A stretch of 64,000 nt of DNA. It comes from Ctenosaura bakeri. Taxonomy: Eukaryota; Chordata; Lepidosauria; Squamata; Iguanidae. The stretch spans positions 806,001-870,000 of the forward strand of contig CAOLHI010000651.1 of the NCBI GenBank assembly GCA_948474755.1, in the 5' to 3' direction. The notes beneath the pieces were generated by a model. The model made no database searches and had not been told where the DNA came from. It saw nothing but the letters and a program-made list of their open reading frames with translations. Shown here one piece after another: positions 34,281-47,356 of the stretch. The position numbers and the translations under genes were made by a program. How positions within the stretch are numbered: the first letter of the stretch is position 1; each line of letters opens with the position of its first letter.

Positions 34281-36165
34281 ACAGTCTTGTTAGCAGATGA
34301 TAATTTCAGGAGATGCTGGTGCATGCCTAAGCAAGCCAGGCCTATGCCAGTGGCTTTCAAAGAAAGGAGTGGGTTTGACCCACTAGTTACTTAAAACATA
34401 TAGCAAAAAACAATGAAATTTCAATGCTTAAGGTGTTATGCTTAAGGATAGCATAGGGGTCCCCCCCTTGTAATGACCCTTGTAAAATCCCCAGGACCTA
34501 CCCCTATGACATCACAAGGGATTGTCCCTAGGTTCAGATTTTGACTCTGAGATCTTAGGGCTCGGGATAATCCTACCAGTGATAAAATCATTCTGCATTC
34601 AAAAGTGGAGAAAACTACTTTTTTCCTATTTTTTTTTTAAAAGATTGCCTTAAAGCACCAAAACTAACCCTTTCATATTTAAGAAGCATTTAAAAATGAG
34701 ATGCCTGTCTCTCTCTCTCACACACATACCACATGTTCAATTTGTGCACACGATTGCATTCTGCTTACATGTGTGGACCAAACCTATATCTATGTACGTG
34801 TGTGTGTGTGTGTGTGTGCTTTGCTATGCAGCATCCTGTTCACTCTGTCTCAATTTTCATGAGATTAAAAATAGTGGCTTCAAATAAAACACACTGTACA
34901 TTTAAATAGAAAGTAAACAAGTCGGGCAAGGCTGGGAAATTCTGCCTTAATTCATGCTGCTATTATGTGTTCCTAAAATAGTTTCTATCTTTGGAGGTGC
35001 CCTTAAGGAATTGTGAAGAAACCTGGCATTATTTACAGTGAATGTCACACTTTCTATTCTGTTGGTTTAGCACAACTTTAACCCCCTCCATCCTGTGTTC
35101 TTTGGCACGGTTCTTACAAACATTTGCCTGCACGTAGTCCCATTGAAGTGAGAGACATTGTGAATGAATGTTTTCCAAATGAAGGCCCTGTGTTTGTGCT
35201 CGCAGGGGGAAAAAAAACACTATTTTTTTCTGTAGTGAGAGATTCTAATTACATTTCAGATCCAAACCGTAACACACATTACTGATGGGATTACTTTTTT
35301 GAAGAGGGTATTTGCTAATTAAAACCACTTCGTAATGAGATTCTCTCAAGACTTATCTTGTTAAATACCATCTTGCCTCCCTGGGACAAATCTTGTCTTG
35401 TTTGTCAATCGATGGTCTTGGAGCAAGGTAGGCACATGATGGGATATTTTCCCACTAGATACCGACTTAAGATAAAGTTCTCCAGGGCTGGAGTGATGCA
35501 AGTCAGAAAAGTTGTTAATTAAATTTCTGCTCCAGACATATTAACCTTCCCTTTGCTAACGTTCATGACAGTTGAGAGACAAAATGTAACAAATCTGATG
35601 TTGCAAAGCCTACAAGCATTGAGCATGATCCAGGCTAAATTAAGCATAGTTTTGGTGGTGTAACTAGAATGTAAAGGAGTTAAGCACATGGTTAACTCTG
35701 TTGGTGAAAAGCACATGTTCCTAAGCACTTTTACTCATTCCCAGCAGGTGTGCTGATGCCTTCCTCTAAGGCTGAGAAAGTGTGACATTCCTAAGATCAT
35801 TGAGTGGAATTCCGTGGATGAGGGGGAACTTGGTCTCCTGAAGTCCTAATTCAACTCTCAAACCATTGTGCAACATTGTTCCCTTTGCTGCTGCTGTTGT
35901 TAATGCCACCAAGTCAACTTCAACTTACTGTGACCTTATGGATGAGACACCTCTAAGTCACCCTATCACCAACCACCCTGCACAGGTCTTGCAGGAGTAA
36001 ATTTTCTTAATTCAATGGGATTTGGATATGGAATAAACATCCATGTCATTGTTTATCATGTTTCCATGTTCCTGTGATTGCCTGTCTTTGACTTGTGTTT
36101 TTGTTTTATTTTAAGAAATTGCAATGAAGGAGGACCTTGATCAAAGGTATGGTATGGTATGGTCT
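34281..36165. other. No gene; possible conserved block and small repeats
   Basis: (GT)n at 34796-34818. 35225-35440 is non-repetitive and rich in homeodomain-like words (ctaattac, gctaattaaaac, gtcaatcgat), a weak hint of a conserved regulatory element. 35886-35997 is a Bov-B/RTE-type fragment on the minus strand (gccaccaagtcaacttcaac ... cacaggtcttgcagg). Confidence 0.35.
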
Positions 36166-36537
36166 AGTCTGGAAGTCATGCCCTACGAGGAGCAGCTTAG
36201 GGAGCTGGGTATGTTTAGTCTGTAGAAGAGAAGGTTATTTGAAGGGATGTCACATTGAAGAGGGAGCGGGTTTGTTTTCTGCTGCTCCAGAGACTGGGAC
36301 AAGGAGCAGTGGATTCAAACTGACGGAAATGAGATTCCACTTAAACCTCAGGAAGAACTTCTTGATGGTCAGAGCTGTTCAGCAGTGGAATATGATGCCT
36401 CAGAGCATGGTGGAGTCTTCTTCTTTTGAGGTTTTAAGCAGAGGTTGGTGCTTTGATAAAGTTTCCTGCATGGCAGGGGGTTGGACTGGATGGGTACCCT
36501 CTGGTCTCTTCCAATTCTACGATTCTATGATCTATGA
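36166..36537 (+). mobile_element. CR1 LINE 3' end
   Basis: Starts in the last coding block (gccctacgaggagcagctta, the YEEQLRELG region) and passes ccagagactgggacaaggag and ttaaacctcaggaagaactt. It ends in tcttccaattctacgattct. The frame is broken. 5'-truncated. Confidence 0.88.
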
Positions 36538-36539
36538 TA

Positions 36540-37651
36540 CTTTACCCCATCCACAGCCACTACAATAACCCCTCCACATTCATGAGTGTTCAGGACACAG
36601 AACCCTCATGAAAGTGGAAAAATCATTAAAAACTCCTACCCTGTGATTCTCCTCCAGAGCTTCCCTTCCCATTTCTTTGCCTCTGGTTCCAGTGTTGAGG
36701 GGGTAGGGAGAGAAAAAAGACATAGTAAAGGTCTTACTGGTACTTTCCTCTCAAAGGGAGAAGAGCACAGTTCTTCTCTTCAGGTTACTTCCTGTGGCCA
36801 TCTTGAAAAGGGGAGGTAGGAGCAAAGAGAGCACCTGACCAATCAGCAGCCATTACACAGCAGAAAGTGCAGCCACATGGGAGAGAGGCCACACCTCCAG
36901 CAATGGGAAGGGAGCTTTGGTCACTGAAAAAGAAAAAGAAGTCCCTTTTAAACAGAAGCCTCACAAGTCTGGGGTGAGGAATGCAAGGGAATGGGAGGAG
37001 GAAAATGGGGGAGAGGCAAGTAAGTGCATTGTGAATAATTAAATTTGCCAAGGTCAAACTCTGGAATGTAGGTGGAGGAATGTATTTGCTCCTAGATTCC
37101 ATTACAGAAAATGGCATCTTGGAAACAAAATGGAATGGACAAAGGCGGTTTCAAATGTGATGTCGTACAGGGTGAAGAAGCAGATTGCCATCCTGTCTGC
37201 CCTTGTCTCACACTTCCCACTCCCATTTTTTTTTAAAAAAAGCCACATTAAAGATAGACAGTCTCATGGAACATTTAAACTATAGGAAAGAAATGTGGGG
37301 CTGGATAAAGTCACAGATGCATTCCAATGAACATTCCCTCTGTAGCAGTACCAGTAAGAGGCTTTTGTCAAGTTTGCATGATGGTAACCAAAGCGATAAC
37401 TGTTTTTTGATGATCTCTGGTATCCAGAGATATGCGTCTTCAGGACTAGGAGTTCTGCTTGTCTGTCAGGTTTTGATAGCTGGGAAAAACAAATCAAATC
37501 CCCCCCCCGAAAAGCTATCTTACTTCTCAATCATCACCATACATTATGGTAGTGAATTCTACACATTACTTTATGAAATTGTATTTCCTGCTCCTCTTCT
37601 TAACCTACTGTAGTTTTTCTGGTGCTCAGAGAGAAGCACAAAGTGCAAATA
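36540..37651. other. No gene recognised
   Basis: A cacattcatgagtgttcagg stretch near 36573 resembles the edge of an old Tigger-type element, but no partner end was found. 36950-37020 is purine-rich. Confidence 0.35.
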
Positions 37652-37857
37652 CAGTGAGCCCTCAGTGTCCACTGGGTTTGGTTCCAGAACCCCCTGTGGA
37701 TACCCAAAGTTGTGGATGCTCAACATGGTTATGTACAATGGTGTAGTAAAATGGCGTCCCTTATATAAAATGGCCAAATCAAGGCTTGCTTTTGGTAGTT
37801 ATTTATTTATGAATCTTTTCTGTGGATACAGTATCCACGGATATGGAGGATCAACGG
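37652..37857. mobile_element. Tigger/pogo-like non-autonomous element (MER2-like)
   Basis: Left end cagtgagccctcagtgtcca; right end tccacggatatggaggatca with acgg. TA dinucleotides flank both ends (37650-37651 and 37858-37859), the mark of Tc1/mariner-type insertion. The middle has the familiar ggttccagaaccccctgtgg and cccttatataaaatggc blocks. No transposase is present. Confidence 0.82.
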
Positions 37858-37872
37858 TACTGCTCTTTCACT

Positions 37873-38060
37873 TTGAAATCAATTTGTAGCAACTGAAGTA
37901 AAGTGAAGACAAAGGGAGAAAGTCGGGGAGATCAAATTGGGACATTTTACAAGCATCTGAACATGTGGCATGACAGAGGATTAATTGGGACTACCCATTC
38001 CAAATCCGAACAGTTGAAGGGAATGGTATACTCTTTCAGGAATTCTCTCATGATAGAAAA
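37873..38060 (+). repeat. Unidentified dispersed repeat R, copy 1
   Basis: Words such as gcaactgaagtaaagtgaag, gggacattttacaagcatct and catgacagaggattaattgg recur in order at 57575-57800 (plus) and, interrupted twice, at about 40610-41440 (minus). I cannot name the family. No protein is apparent. Confidence 0.6.
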
Positions 38061-39658
38061 CATGCATTGCAGGAAGGATTTTTTTCTTCATCCACCAATG
38101 CACGGGGGTTCACACACCAATCTCTGGGGCTTGTCAGTGAACTAAAACATCATCTCTACCAATCTCAATGTAATTATCTGCTCCGAAGAGTTTTGAATAT
38201 CCTGTATTCTGCCCAGTTTCATAGCTAATGAAGATACTTAGCTCCTTAGATTCTGATTAAAACCTTTCCTGTATCCTGCAGCTTTGACAGGATTGGACTT
38301 TCTAGCTATGATTTTTTCCCCTGTCACTTTCATTCATAGGCTGTCTGCTCCTTACTCACAAGTAAGTCCTTCTGAGTTTTGTTGAACTCAGTAATGATGC
38401 ATGGGATGGAAACATTAGAAAATCAGACACATTAAATCCAAGGCCATTTTGTTACTGAATATTGCCTACATTGTAAATATATATCTGTAATAGAAAACAT
38501 TGAGATTATTGTTTTTTAAAAAATAATTAGATATATATGTATATTGAATGCACATGAAGCAGTTCTGGACAACTGGACATGCTTGTTATAGGATTCTAGC
38601 AGCTGTAGTTCAAAAAAGGTCAGTTCCCCCTGCTCTGTTTGTTGTACAGAAATTTCCCATGTCTCAGATTAGATCTACCTTTTCAAAACATATGCTTTTT
38701 AGTTTATTGCCATGATACAGAGGTGAGAGAGCCCAGGAATGGGTGTTTCAATCTCCCTGTTCTTAGCAATGTTTAAAAGTATAATTACAACATTTCAACA
38801 ACTGAAGTTGGAGCTTTAGCAGTATGCTTTAGCTGTAATATGATTTCAAGTTACACTATGCAAATGTCACCACTAAAAATAACTGTCTTCTCTTAAATGT
38901 CTTTTTATGGCTTTATATATGCTTGTTTATTATAGTTAAACATCCAGTAAGCCGTGTGGGTCATCAGTGGAACTGGAGTCTTCTAAAAACATGGTTGTGT
39001 TCCTTATCCGTGTTGTACTAGAAGGAGAAAATCCTAGCCGTATAATGAAATAACAATTTAACCATTTAGGACTTGTAAACATGAAAAAATTCTAGACTAG
39101 ATGGCGTTTTTCCCCTCAATTTGAGCCAGTTCTTATTTACAAGTTAAGAACATTTCTATAGTATCCTTTCAGGAATTTCAGGGTTGTGTACAGTTGATAA
39201 TCAAACAAAATTACAATAAAATCAATAATAAAAAATAATACAATAATAAAAAGAATACAATATGTAATATACGCTTACAACATATAGCATCCTCAAAAAT
39301 AGCTTGGACAAAACTTTTTTTTTTGGCCTGGTACCAAAAGATTGCCACATTTGTACCAGGTGGGCTTCTATAAAAAGGCTGTTCCACAGTCAGGGTACTA
39401 CTACCTAAAGAGCCCTGTCTTTTTATTGCTAAATAACTTACTTCCAATAATGAAGTCACATGAAAAAGGATAGGGCAACTTGATATAGGATGAGGTACTC
39501 CTTTAGGTATTTATTTTTCCAGATGTTTAAGGCTGTAAAGGCAAGCACCAACACTTAGAATTGGACCCAGAAATGAAACGGCAGTCTATGAAGTTATTTC
39601 AATACTGATACTAGCTCTAATATAATTACTAAGAGCAATATACTATATTGACTTTATA
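38061..39658. other. No gene recognised
   Basis: AT-rich sequence. 39200-39260 is A/T low complexity, and 38350-38400 has a trace of the short dispersed repeat (caagtaagtccttctgagtt). The open frames are short and unsupported. Confidence 0.5.
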
Positions 39659-39889
39659 TGGCCTGTGTTAAGTCATTTCCAGTTTGTAGCAATCCTAAGG
39701 TGATCCTATCATGAGTTTTTCTTGGCAAAATTTGTTCAGAGATGGTTTGCCTTTGCCTTCCTTTGGGGGGCCAGAGAATGTGTCTTGCCCAAGGTCACTC
39801 CGTGGGTTTCCACATCAGAGGGAGGATTTGAATTCTGGTTTCCCAGAGTTCTAGTCCAATACCCCAACTACTGTGCTACACTGGCTCCA
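39659..39889 (-). repeat. Sauria/ACA-type SINE
   Basis: Minus-strand copy: gttaagtcatttccagtttg at the tail side, then ccttgggcaagacacattct on the minus strand, and the tRNA-like head at ctactgtgctacactggctc. Fairly diverged. Confidence 0.88.
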
Positions 39890-40665
39890 GACACATAAGT
39901 ATAATATTTGTCCAATTTCAGTGGAAATCATGAGACACAAATGGAATACTATGACGGACTGTTTTAATATTATTACAGGGCTAGCCTTCCAGAAGATATA
40001 ACTTGTTTTGGCTACATTCACATGGTAATTCTGTAGCAAAAGGTAAAGTATATGGTGTACATTTAGAACCTCAAAATTCATGCGCACATAATTCTACTAG
40101 TTAATGAGACTTGTACTTCCAAACTCATAAAATATGAGTCTTGAAATCATTGTTTCCATGTGAAAAAACATCATGTCCCCAATTTCTTTTCCAGTTTGAA
40201 AGAAAATTTCAGTTCCTTGAATTGTTACATTTGATGGCACGTTTGTACATTCAGCACAAACATGGTAATGGTTTTCTTGGACTGTACCACATCAGACAAG
40301 GCACATATTTACATATTTGAAGGATGATTCAGAGAGGAAAAGATTACCAGTGATGACTAGTCACAATGGCTGTGTACCTTGAGTACCGGAGGAATCATGC
40401 CTTGGAAGACTTGAACATCATGCCTCAAGTTACTGGTGGAACATGAGGGGGAGGACTGTTGAATTTACTTCATGTTGTGGAAGGAAAATTATAGGAAACT
40501 GGTTGAATGCTGTGGAAACATAGTACTGGATTACATAGGCCTTTGGACTATGTCAACTTCCTTGCACATATAAAAGTAGTAGGACTAACACAGCCCCCCA
40601 CCAAATATATAGCCCTGATTAATCCTCTGTCATCCCAATTTTGCAACCGCTTTTAAAATGTCCAA

Positions 40666-40868
40666 GGCCATTTCTGCACTGCACTGTTACAGTGCTACTA
40701 TTCCACTTACAACATCCTGTGCAATTCTGGGGTTTGTAATTTACTGAATCCAAAGGGCTCTCTGGCTGAGAATTCTAAAGGCTTCTCTCTAAACTACAAA
40801 ACCCCAGGATCCCATAGGATGTTGAAAGTGGAATAATAGCACTACAACAGTGCAGTGTGGAAATGGCC
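40666..40868. mobile_element. MITE family A, nested in repeat R
   Basis: 203 bp, with ends ggccatttctgcactgcact and gtgcagtgtggaaatggcc. The flanks are CAA and CCA. Comparison with the uninterrupted copy of repeat R supports a 3-bp duplication (CCA) with one later change. Confidence 0.87.
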
Positions 40869-40935
40869 CCAGTTTCTCTCTCCTCCTCCCACTTTCCGCT
40901 TTTGTCCTCAGCTTATTTCAATTGCTGCAAACTAA

Positions 40936-41375
40936 GGCCATTTCCGCAAGGGGTGAGGGAATCGCCCCGTGACACTACTCACCGGACTTTTGGGCTCCCC
41001 GGTCCAGTCCACGCTTCTCCAGAGCAGTGCGTGGCCACCGCTCCGCCCTGCTCCGGGGACGAAAATGGCAGCTTCCAGTTAGTTGAGGGTCTCAACCAAC
41101 CGCTGAAGCTCACCAGCCTAAAGCCCACCCCTGGCAGATCACAGGCTCGCAAATCTGCATAAGGGAGCAGGCTCGCAGTGGTGTACTCCATGCTTTTGAA
41201 AGACCTGTTTTTAGCGATCTTTCAAAAGCACACTGGATGACCACTTGGGGTCGTTCCGGAGAGGGCTAGGGTGCGGATCTACATTAAGTAGGTCCGACCC
41301 AGTCCGCTCCCAGGTGCAGACGTCCTCTCTGGAGGATGCTCTGCCCCATGTTAAAAATCCCGTGTGGAAATGGCC
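40936..41375 (-). mobile_element. CpG-rich family B element, copy 2
   Basis: 440 bp, the reverse-orientation relative of 17819-18244. Ends ggccatttccgc and gtgtggaaatggcc; 3-bp duplication TAA (40933-40935 and 41376-41378). It keeps the same interior landmarks (ggctttaggctggtgagctt on the minus strand, ccaactaactggaagctgcc-type block) and the donor-like ccg|gtgagt near 40982-40975. It is CpG-rich and has no transposase. Confidence 0.87.
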
Positions 41376-41440
41376 TAAGTTCAAAGGGCAAAAGTAGTTT
41401 GTATTCAATTAACTCAGCCAAGGGCAGGGGGAGAAGAGAG

Positions 41441-43022
41441 GAAAGGAAAAAAAAAAATCTCCTTTCTTGTAGAAAAAGGTAAACCACTGCAGCTTTTCCT
41501 GGCCTGACTGTTCTTACTCTTTAATAACTTTTGCTATCTTGACCACACTCTGATGTTGTTGATTGCACATGTCCCAGCATTCATCTGTGTTATGTTGGAG
41601 GGTGCATAGACATAAAGCTTGACTAAACTCTTCTCCCCAATATGGCATTTTGCCAACAGAGCAGTTGTAGCCAAAGCGTGTAATCCAAATTTGTTTACTC
41701 AGTGAGCCCTTCAAGATCTTCCAATGTAGCCCTGTGAGAGAATACTTATTTTTGGCACTTTTTGCCAGGGATAGGCCACAGTTGGTGTCTGGGATGAGAA
41801 AGTAGCCACCAGACTATTGGAACTTGTTCATTCCTTGCCCATATGTATGCAAACTTTCATGCCAGCCTCCCTACCTGCAGCCCCAAATGGCACATTCCAG
41901 CAAAACCTTTACCCCTTGATTTTTCTGAATGTATAAACAGACCATTACAATCTGTGAGGAACCACTTGAAAAGAGAATCGTTTTTCAGCTGTCTTTGTCT
42001 TGTTTCCTCATATAACAATGTAGTTAACAAGCAAGGTCAACAGAAAAGTGACCTTTTTACTGCTTGCTTGTGACACTTTAATTGGGGATTAGTTCTTTAA
42101 GATTTTACAAAGGGAACAAGACAATCATTGTTCCCTGGTTTTATTGAAAAATGCTAGGAAATGCAGGATGATAACTGATGAAGTGGGCTGATGAAGCAGC
42201 AATAAGTGTGTGTGAAGCAAAGTTTTGCTGCCTACTTCCCCCACCTCCTCCTTCCCCACCTCCCTTTTACAGTATTCATAACACTGCGGCAAAGCCCAGA
42301 GTCATACAAGTGTGGTATAATAAAAATGGCTATATAGTGTCATCTGTTTCCAGTAGGATGTTTAAAAATGATTGTCTGAACCTGGCCGTAGGAACTGGTT
42401 CCTAATCCCTTCAAATAGCTTTTGAGGGATGCAATGTTTTACTCATCTTTTACGGAGCATTTAAACTGTCTTTTCAGGCAAGCTGCAACAAAGGGTCTTG
42501 GCCACTTGTGCTCATCAGGTCTCCTGGCTGTCTTTTAGCAAAGTCTGGGATTTAGCCTGGAGGTCTTGGCCATCCTCCCGTTTCTTCTTATTGCATGCAT
42601 TCTGCCTCCTTTCGGCAGTTCCTGCAGGATATAGGCTTTTGCTCCTCATTTCCTGCCCCAAGCACTGGCAAAGTGTCTCCAGACTGTTAAACAGCTTCTG
42701 CATTTGGAGGGAAAACCCAGAATTGTTTGGGCAGAAGGCACCAAGGCACAAGGGTATAGAGGATGGGAAAAACTGCATGACACCTGAAACTACTAGCATA
42801 GCTCTAGATAAGCAGAATTTGGAAAGGTTACTTTTGGAGGACTACATTATGAGAAAGTGACATTTCAAAACTCTACAGACAAGGCACCTCAGAGCTCATT
42901 CTTTTTTGCTCTTCTGGTGCTGATTACTCAGTGTCAGCATCCAATAGATTTGGTTATTCTTTTTCCCCAAATCAGCTCACCTATGTGCTGCATGTGCCCT
43001 GGGACAGAACAGCATTCCAAAA
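41441..43022. other. No gene recognised
   Basis: Low complexity in places (A10 at 41447, C-rich 42230-42270). The open frame at 42498-42860 has no recognisable domain and no supporting context. Confidence 0.5.
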
Positions 43023-43212
43023 ATCTGTTGCTGTTGCATGCCTTCAATCACTTCTGACTTATGGTGACCATAAGGCAAGCCTATCACAGGGTTATCTTGC
43101 AAGGTTTGTGCAGAGGGGGTTTGCCATTGGTCACTCAGTGGGTTTTTATGGCTCAGCAAGGATCAAACCTTGATCTCCCAGTGTCCTAGTCCAGCACTCA
43201 GACCATGCAGGC
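43023..43212 (-). repeat. Sauria/ACA-type SINE, diverged
   Basis: Tail side gttgctgttgcatgccttca, body ggtcactcagtgggttttta, head side ctagtccagcactcagacca. The centre is shortened. Confidence 0.85.
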
Positions 43213-45530
43213 TGTATTCCAAAAATACAAAGCAATAATAATGGTGAACAAGTAACCATGTCCATCCACGAAGTTAGTGCTGGCAGAGCTTGAAAAATCC
43301 CCCCCCTTTTTTTTGGATTACATTTCCCACAATCCCCAGTGATCATACTGTCTGGAAGATCCTGAAAGTTTTAGTCCAAAAGGTAATAGCTGATTGTTGA
43401 CCAGATCTGTAAGCCTGGAAGCATTTCCAGATGGCAAAACCCATGGAGAAAGCAAATTGTGTCAGGGGGAAAAAAAATACTGAGAGTGGATGGGTAAGGA
43501 AAGGAATGCAGGGAACTCTAATTAGGAGCTCAGATAATGACGTACGAGAACTTAATGTTGCTAGTGAGGGACATATTTGGCACAATCATTGGGTAAGGCT
43601 CCTATTAAGGTATATGTAAGCCATTTAGAAATGGAAGGTTCTGCGCAAATTTAAGATTATAATTGCATTATTGCAAGTCCACACATTATGCCCTATTTAT
43701 ATGATGGGAAGAGATAATTATGTGCAACAGAACATGGTGAACTCATTTGTATGTGCACCTTGTTTTTCATAAGATAAGAATCCTTCCGTGATCATAGGTT
43801 CATAATGATTTTCCTCGGGGTAAGTATTGTGCGAGTCCTATGTGAGCAGGGACATGTTTTGAAAACAGTTTTTATAAGAAGTGGGGGGGGGAGTGGAGGG
43901 GGCAGAGACAAAAGAACATTCAGGCAAGCTATCATTTCCCAAATCTTCCCACTGCCTCTGAAGGTCAGATTTCAAGTACAAATCCATTTCTGCTTTTTGT
44001 TTTTTTGTTTTTTGTTTAAATATAATTTATGTTGGCTGGCATTTTAAAATTGCAGTGGAGCAGTGTAAAGTCTGAGCACAAAGATACTATCTGCCTTTGC
44101 CAGATTTTTAAGGAGAAAGGAAGAAAAATGTCTTCAGTTTTTGGACAGGGCTAAGATGTATATATACTGTTAAGAGCAATGTGCCTTTGTCAGTCTTATA
44201 ATTGCTCTTCATGTGCTCACATTCCTATATTTGTATGTCATCAAATAAAATATTTCATCATTTCCCTCTACATTTTTCAATAAACATTGCAAAGATTTTT
44301 GTTTTAATTGAGTTGGACAAAGAGAAAAAAGAATATTGCAGCAAACTTATCCCATGACCAGCAACTGACTAAATCTGGACCCCCTTTGGGAAATCAAATG
44401 ACTTTGGTTAATACACCAAGTTTAAGAGGAACTAATTGGGAGAATGTATTATATATGGCTAATCTCAGATTCTAACCTGTTCTTAGGTATGATTAATGAT
44501 GGTAACAGAGATTAATTCATATGTATTCTGTTTTCTTGTTTTCTAATTGTAACATGGGTAGCTTTCGGCACTGTATCACTAATGATGCTGATAATAACAC
44601 TTGCAACTATGAATCCAAGCATTCAGCAAAGCATTCAAAATGATATGGAGCTCTTAGAACTGACTCAAATCTGCAGTTAACTCTTGACCTTACACCTGAT
44701 TCAATGTGCTGTCTACTATGATAGTCATTCATCCATTACAATAATATATCATTCGTAAATATATCTATTTCCATTTGTAAGCCCTGACAAAGAAGAAGGG
44801 GCCTGAAAACAAGCTTATATAGCTATAGAAAGTTAAAGTCAGGTCTGAGCTGGCTGAGAACAGAACATGCTCTGGAAAGGCCAATTTGAACAGATGCATT
44901 TTAAAGCTCACTCATTGAAGGTACAAGGTGTACAAAGGAGCCCCATAGCTGTGGCTTGACATATGTTTAACATCTCTGTGTAAGAGTTCATCTCTTTGGT
45001 CTTGCTGTTGCCGAAAGCCATCATCACGCTAGTGTTCTTCTGCTAGTACAATGGAACTATCTTCCTTTTATGTCTCCTTTAAATTTCAGCATCACCAAAA
45101 ACCTACTGTGGATGTTTTTACAGCTTTCATTGCAGGCTCTGAGGACACATAGAAGTCTGTATGGGAAGAGGGATATCACTCCCTCCTAGTTCTGCTACCT
45201 CATTGTCCCTGCCAGATCCTGGCCTGTGATAGTAATTATACAGATCTAATACCTTTAACTTCTCTAAGCAGCTATTCTGGGAGGAGCATTACAAAGGCAA
45301 TGTTGAATCTCCTCTGCATTTCAGATACAGGAACTTCCTGATGTCCTGTATGACTTATCAACATAAAATGCACCAAGCCAAAATTTCAGGCTAACATTTT
45401 ATCTTAAGTATCTGGAGTAGTACATTGGTTGAGTATCCATTGATTCATAATGAGCTGGATGCAGCACATGGCTTCTAGAGATATAAAGAACCCTTCTGCC
45501 AGGAAGAGGTTTTTGAACTAATAAACATTT
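43213..45530. other. No gene recognised
   Basis: AT-rich, with short runs (G9 near 43883, T-rich near 44000). No exon, RNA gene or clear repeat boundary was found. Confidence 0.5.
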
Positions 45531-45531
45531 T

Positions 45532-46118
45532 TGTTACCCTAAGAAGTGGGGATGTTGGGGTCTGCCAATGTCAATTTAGATTTTGGGGAAATTATAGCTC
45601 AAAGGAGGCCTGTGAAAGGAGGGTGAATGCAGGATGTTTTTCACCTATGTATACCAGTACTAACTGTAGAGAAGACTCCAGCTAAAGTTAAACAGTTTTA
45701 TTTGAATTGGCAAACATATGAGAAATCAGACACTCTTACAAACCATACACATCTATTAGAAACTGAGGTGAGAAAGGCTGAATAGAGAGAGATTAGGGGT
45801 GCAAAGGATGACAGTTACAAGTTGAAGAGGAAGGTGTTGGGTAGCCCTCCATATTTCAGTTATGGGACATGTAGTAGGAGTTAATTAGCAGCTTGCTTGT
45901 AACAAGGTATGAGAACCAGATACTGTTAGATAAACAAAGCTAGGAATGTAATGATAAGCGCTGCCAGTCTGAAACCAGAACTCCAAGGTATCTTGCAGGC
46001 AGGATGAGAAACGCTTTGCTTTTAATGTTTTGGATTTTGCTAATTGCCTCCAGTTCGTTCACTGAAGTCCTGTACTATGTATCACACTCCTAATAAATAG
46101 TGTATTTGCACTGTTACA
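45532..46118 (-). mobile_element. LTR related to family D, ends approximate
   Basis: The left end tgttaccctaagaag and the following ggaggcctgtgaaaggaggg match the 23629 LTR. On the minus strand a polyadenylation signal (caaataaaactg) lies near 45695. The best right end is ttaca at 46118, with TTTT and TTTG as possible duplications. It is shorter than the other copies. Confidence 0.6.
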
Positions 46119-46255
46119 TTTGTGTGTGTGAATTCGGTTCCTGACAGAAGGTTGCAGCGGAAAGACTCAGACAGTGCTTGAGGGCAGCAGGAAGGAGTGG
46201 CAGTCTGGACTACGTTGTACATCCAATGTACCACAATTGCCTGGGGTTGCACCTA

Positions 46256-46740
46256 GGGTTACCCTATTTCACACCTTGAAGAGGTGTGTTGACCAACTGT
46301 AACGGCTTTCCCATGGGACTGACAAAGGGGTCTGGAATGGACTGATTGCTTTAACTTTGAAGTGACAAAACATTGACCAGACTCATGATAATCTTTTAAT
46401 GTTTGGTCAGGTAGGGTGTATAGGGAAGATCTCCACAGGGTAAGATTGAGGGATGGTCTTTGATTGCTCACCAGTCTGGGTAGTTTGCCTTTCATTGTAT
46501 TCAAAAATGCAAAGAGCCTGAAGCAGCGAAGGGATTAGCACAAATCCATCAGCATCAGGGTTTTCTGCATAATCCTATCTGAACTTTTATGACACCGAAT
46601 ACATCTCTGGTCAGCGTGGCCCTGACCATGTTCTCCAGACAGTATGGCCCATCATGTTCTTTGGTCACTAATAAGTCCAATTTATGAAAATTGCATATCT
46701 TGTAGGAGGGGTGGTAGGATATGACAACATTTTCTCCAGA
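46256..46740 (-). repeat. Unidentified dispersed repeat U, copy 2
   Basis: Homologous to 1-480. On the minus strand the 82-codon frame at 46504-46259 is open, and its residues parallel those of copy 1. Upstream, a second frame keeps QIGLC and DGFVLIPSLLQAL. The copy lies beside an LTR on the same strand, so it might be part of the inside of a retroelement, but I see no diagnostic motif. Confidence 0.6.
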
Positions 46741-47356
46741 CTATATGAGGGATAAATGGTCTTCATTGAGACAGTCTACCTTTGTACCTGGAAAATCTGC
46801 TTCAGGAGGGTGGAGGATCTGTAATACTGTGAGAAGAATGGCCCGTGGATTGTAGAGAGAAAGGGAGAGAGAGAGAGAGGAATGCTTCCACTTACAGGAA
46901 TATTCTCAGCAGAATTCTGTCTGGGAATTCTCCCACTCATAGAATTTTTTTTTAAAAAAAAATCACTCCCTTATTTGTATAAAAAATGCATAAGCCATCT
47001 TTCAGAATAACATTTTCTTTTAAAGAGGCATACAAAAGTCCCCACTTATATCACCTCAACAAATCTTGCTGCACCATTTGTAAAACTAGCTCCTATCCCC
47101 CTCTGTTACCCACCGCATCTCATGATGCTGCCTAAAGCAATTTGCTTCACTATGCTGAATGGTTGGGCCTTGACCCCTATGCTGAAAGACAGAGAGAGAA
47201 ATAGGATGGGAAGCTTCTTAAGTGCCCCATTAAGGTGTTCCCCCTACTTCATTAATATTTGTGTGAATGGGTATGTGGGACCAGGCACTTTCCCTCATCC
47301 CCTCTGGTTTGCAAATTCCACATTCCTGTGCAGACAGAGAAATAAATGGGTCTGAG
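46741..47356. other. No gene; (GA)n tract
   Basis: (GA)n at 46859-46881 and A/T runs near 46946-46965. Nothing else can be named. Confidence 0.5.

Larger units (their letters stand above)
40610..41440 (-). repeat. Dispersed repeat R, copy 2, interrupted twice
   Basis: Pieces at about 40610-40665, 40869-40935 and 41376-41440 together match the continuous copy at 57575-57800 in reverse orientation. The interruptions are exactly the MITE A copy at 40666-40868 and the family B element at 40936-41375. This gives empty-site support for both insertions. Confidence 0.7.
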
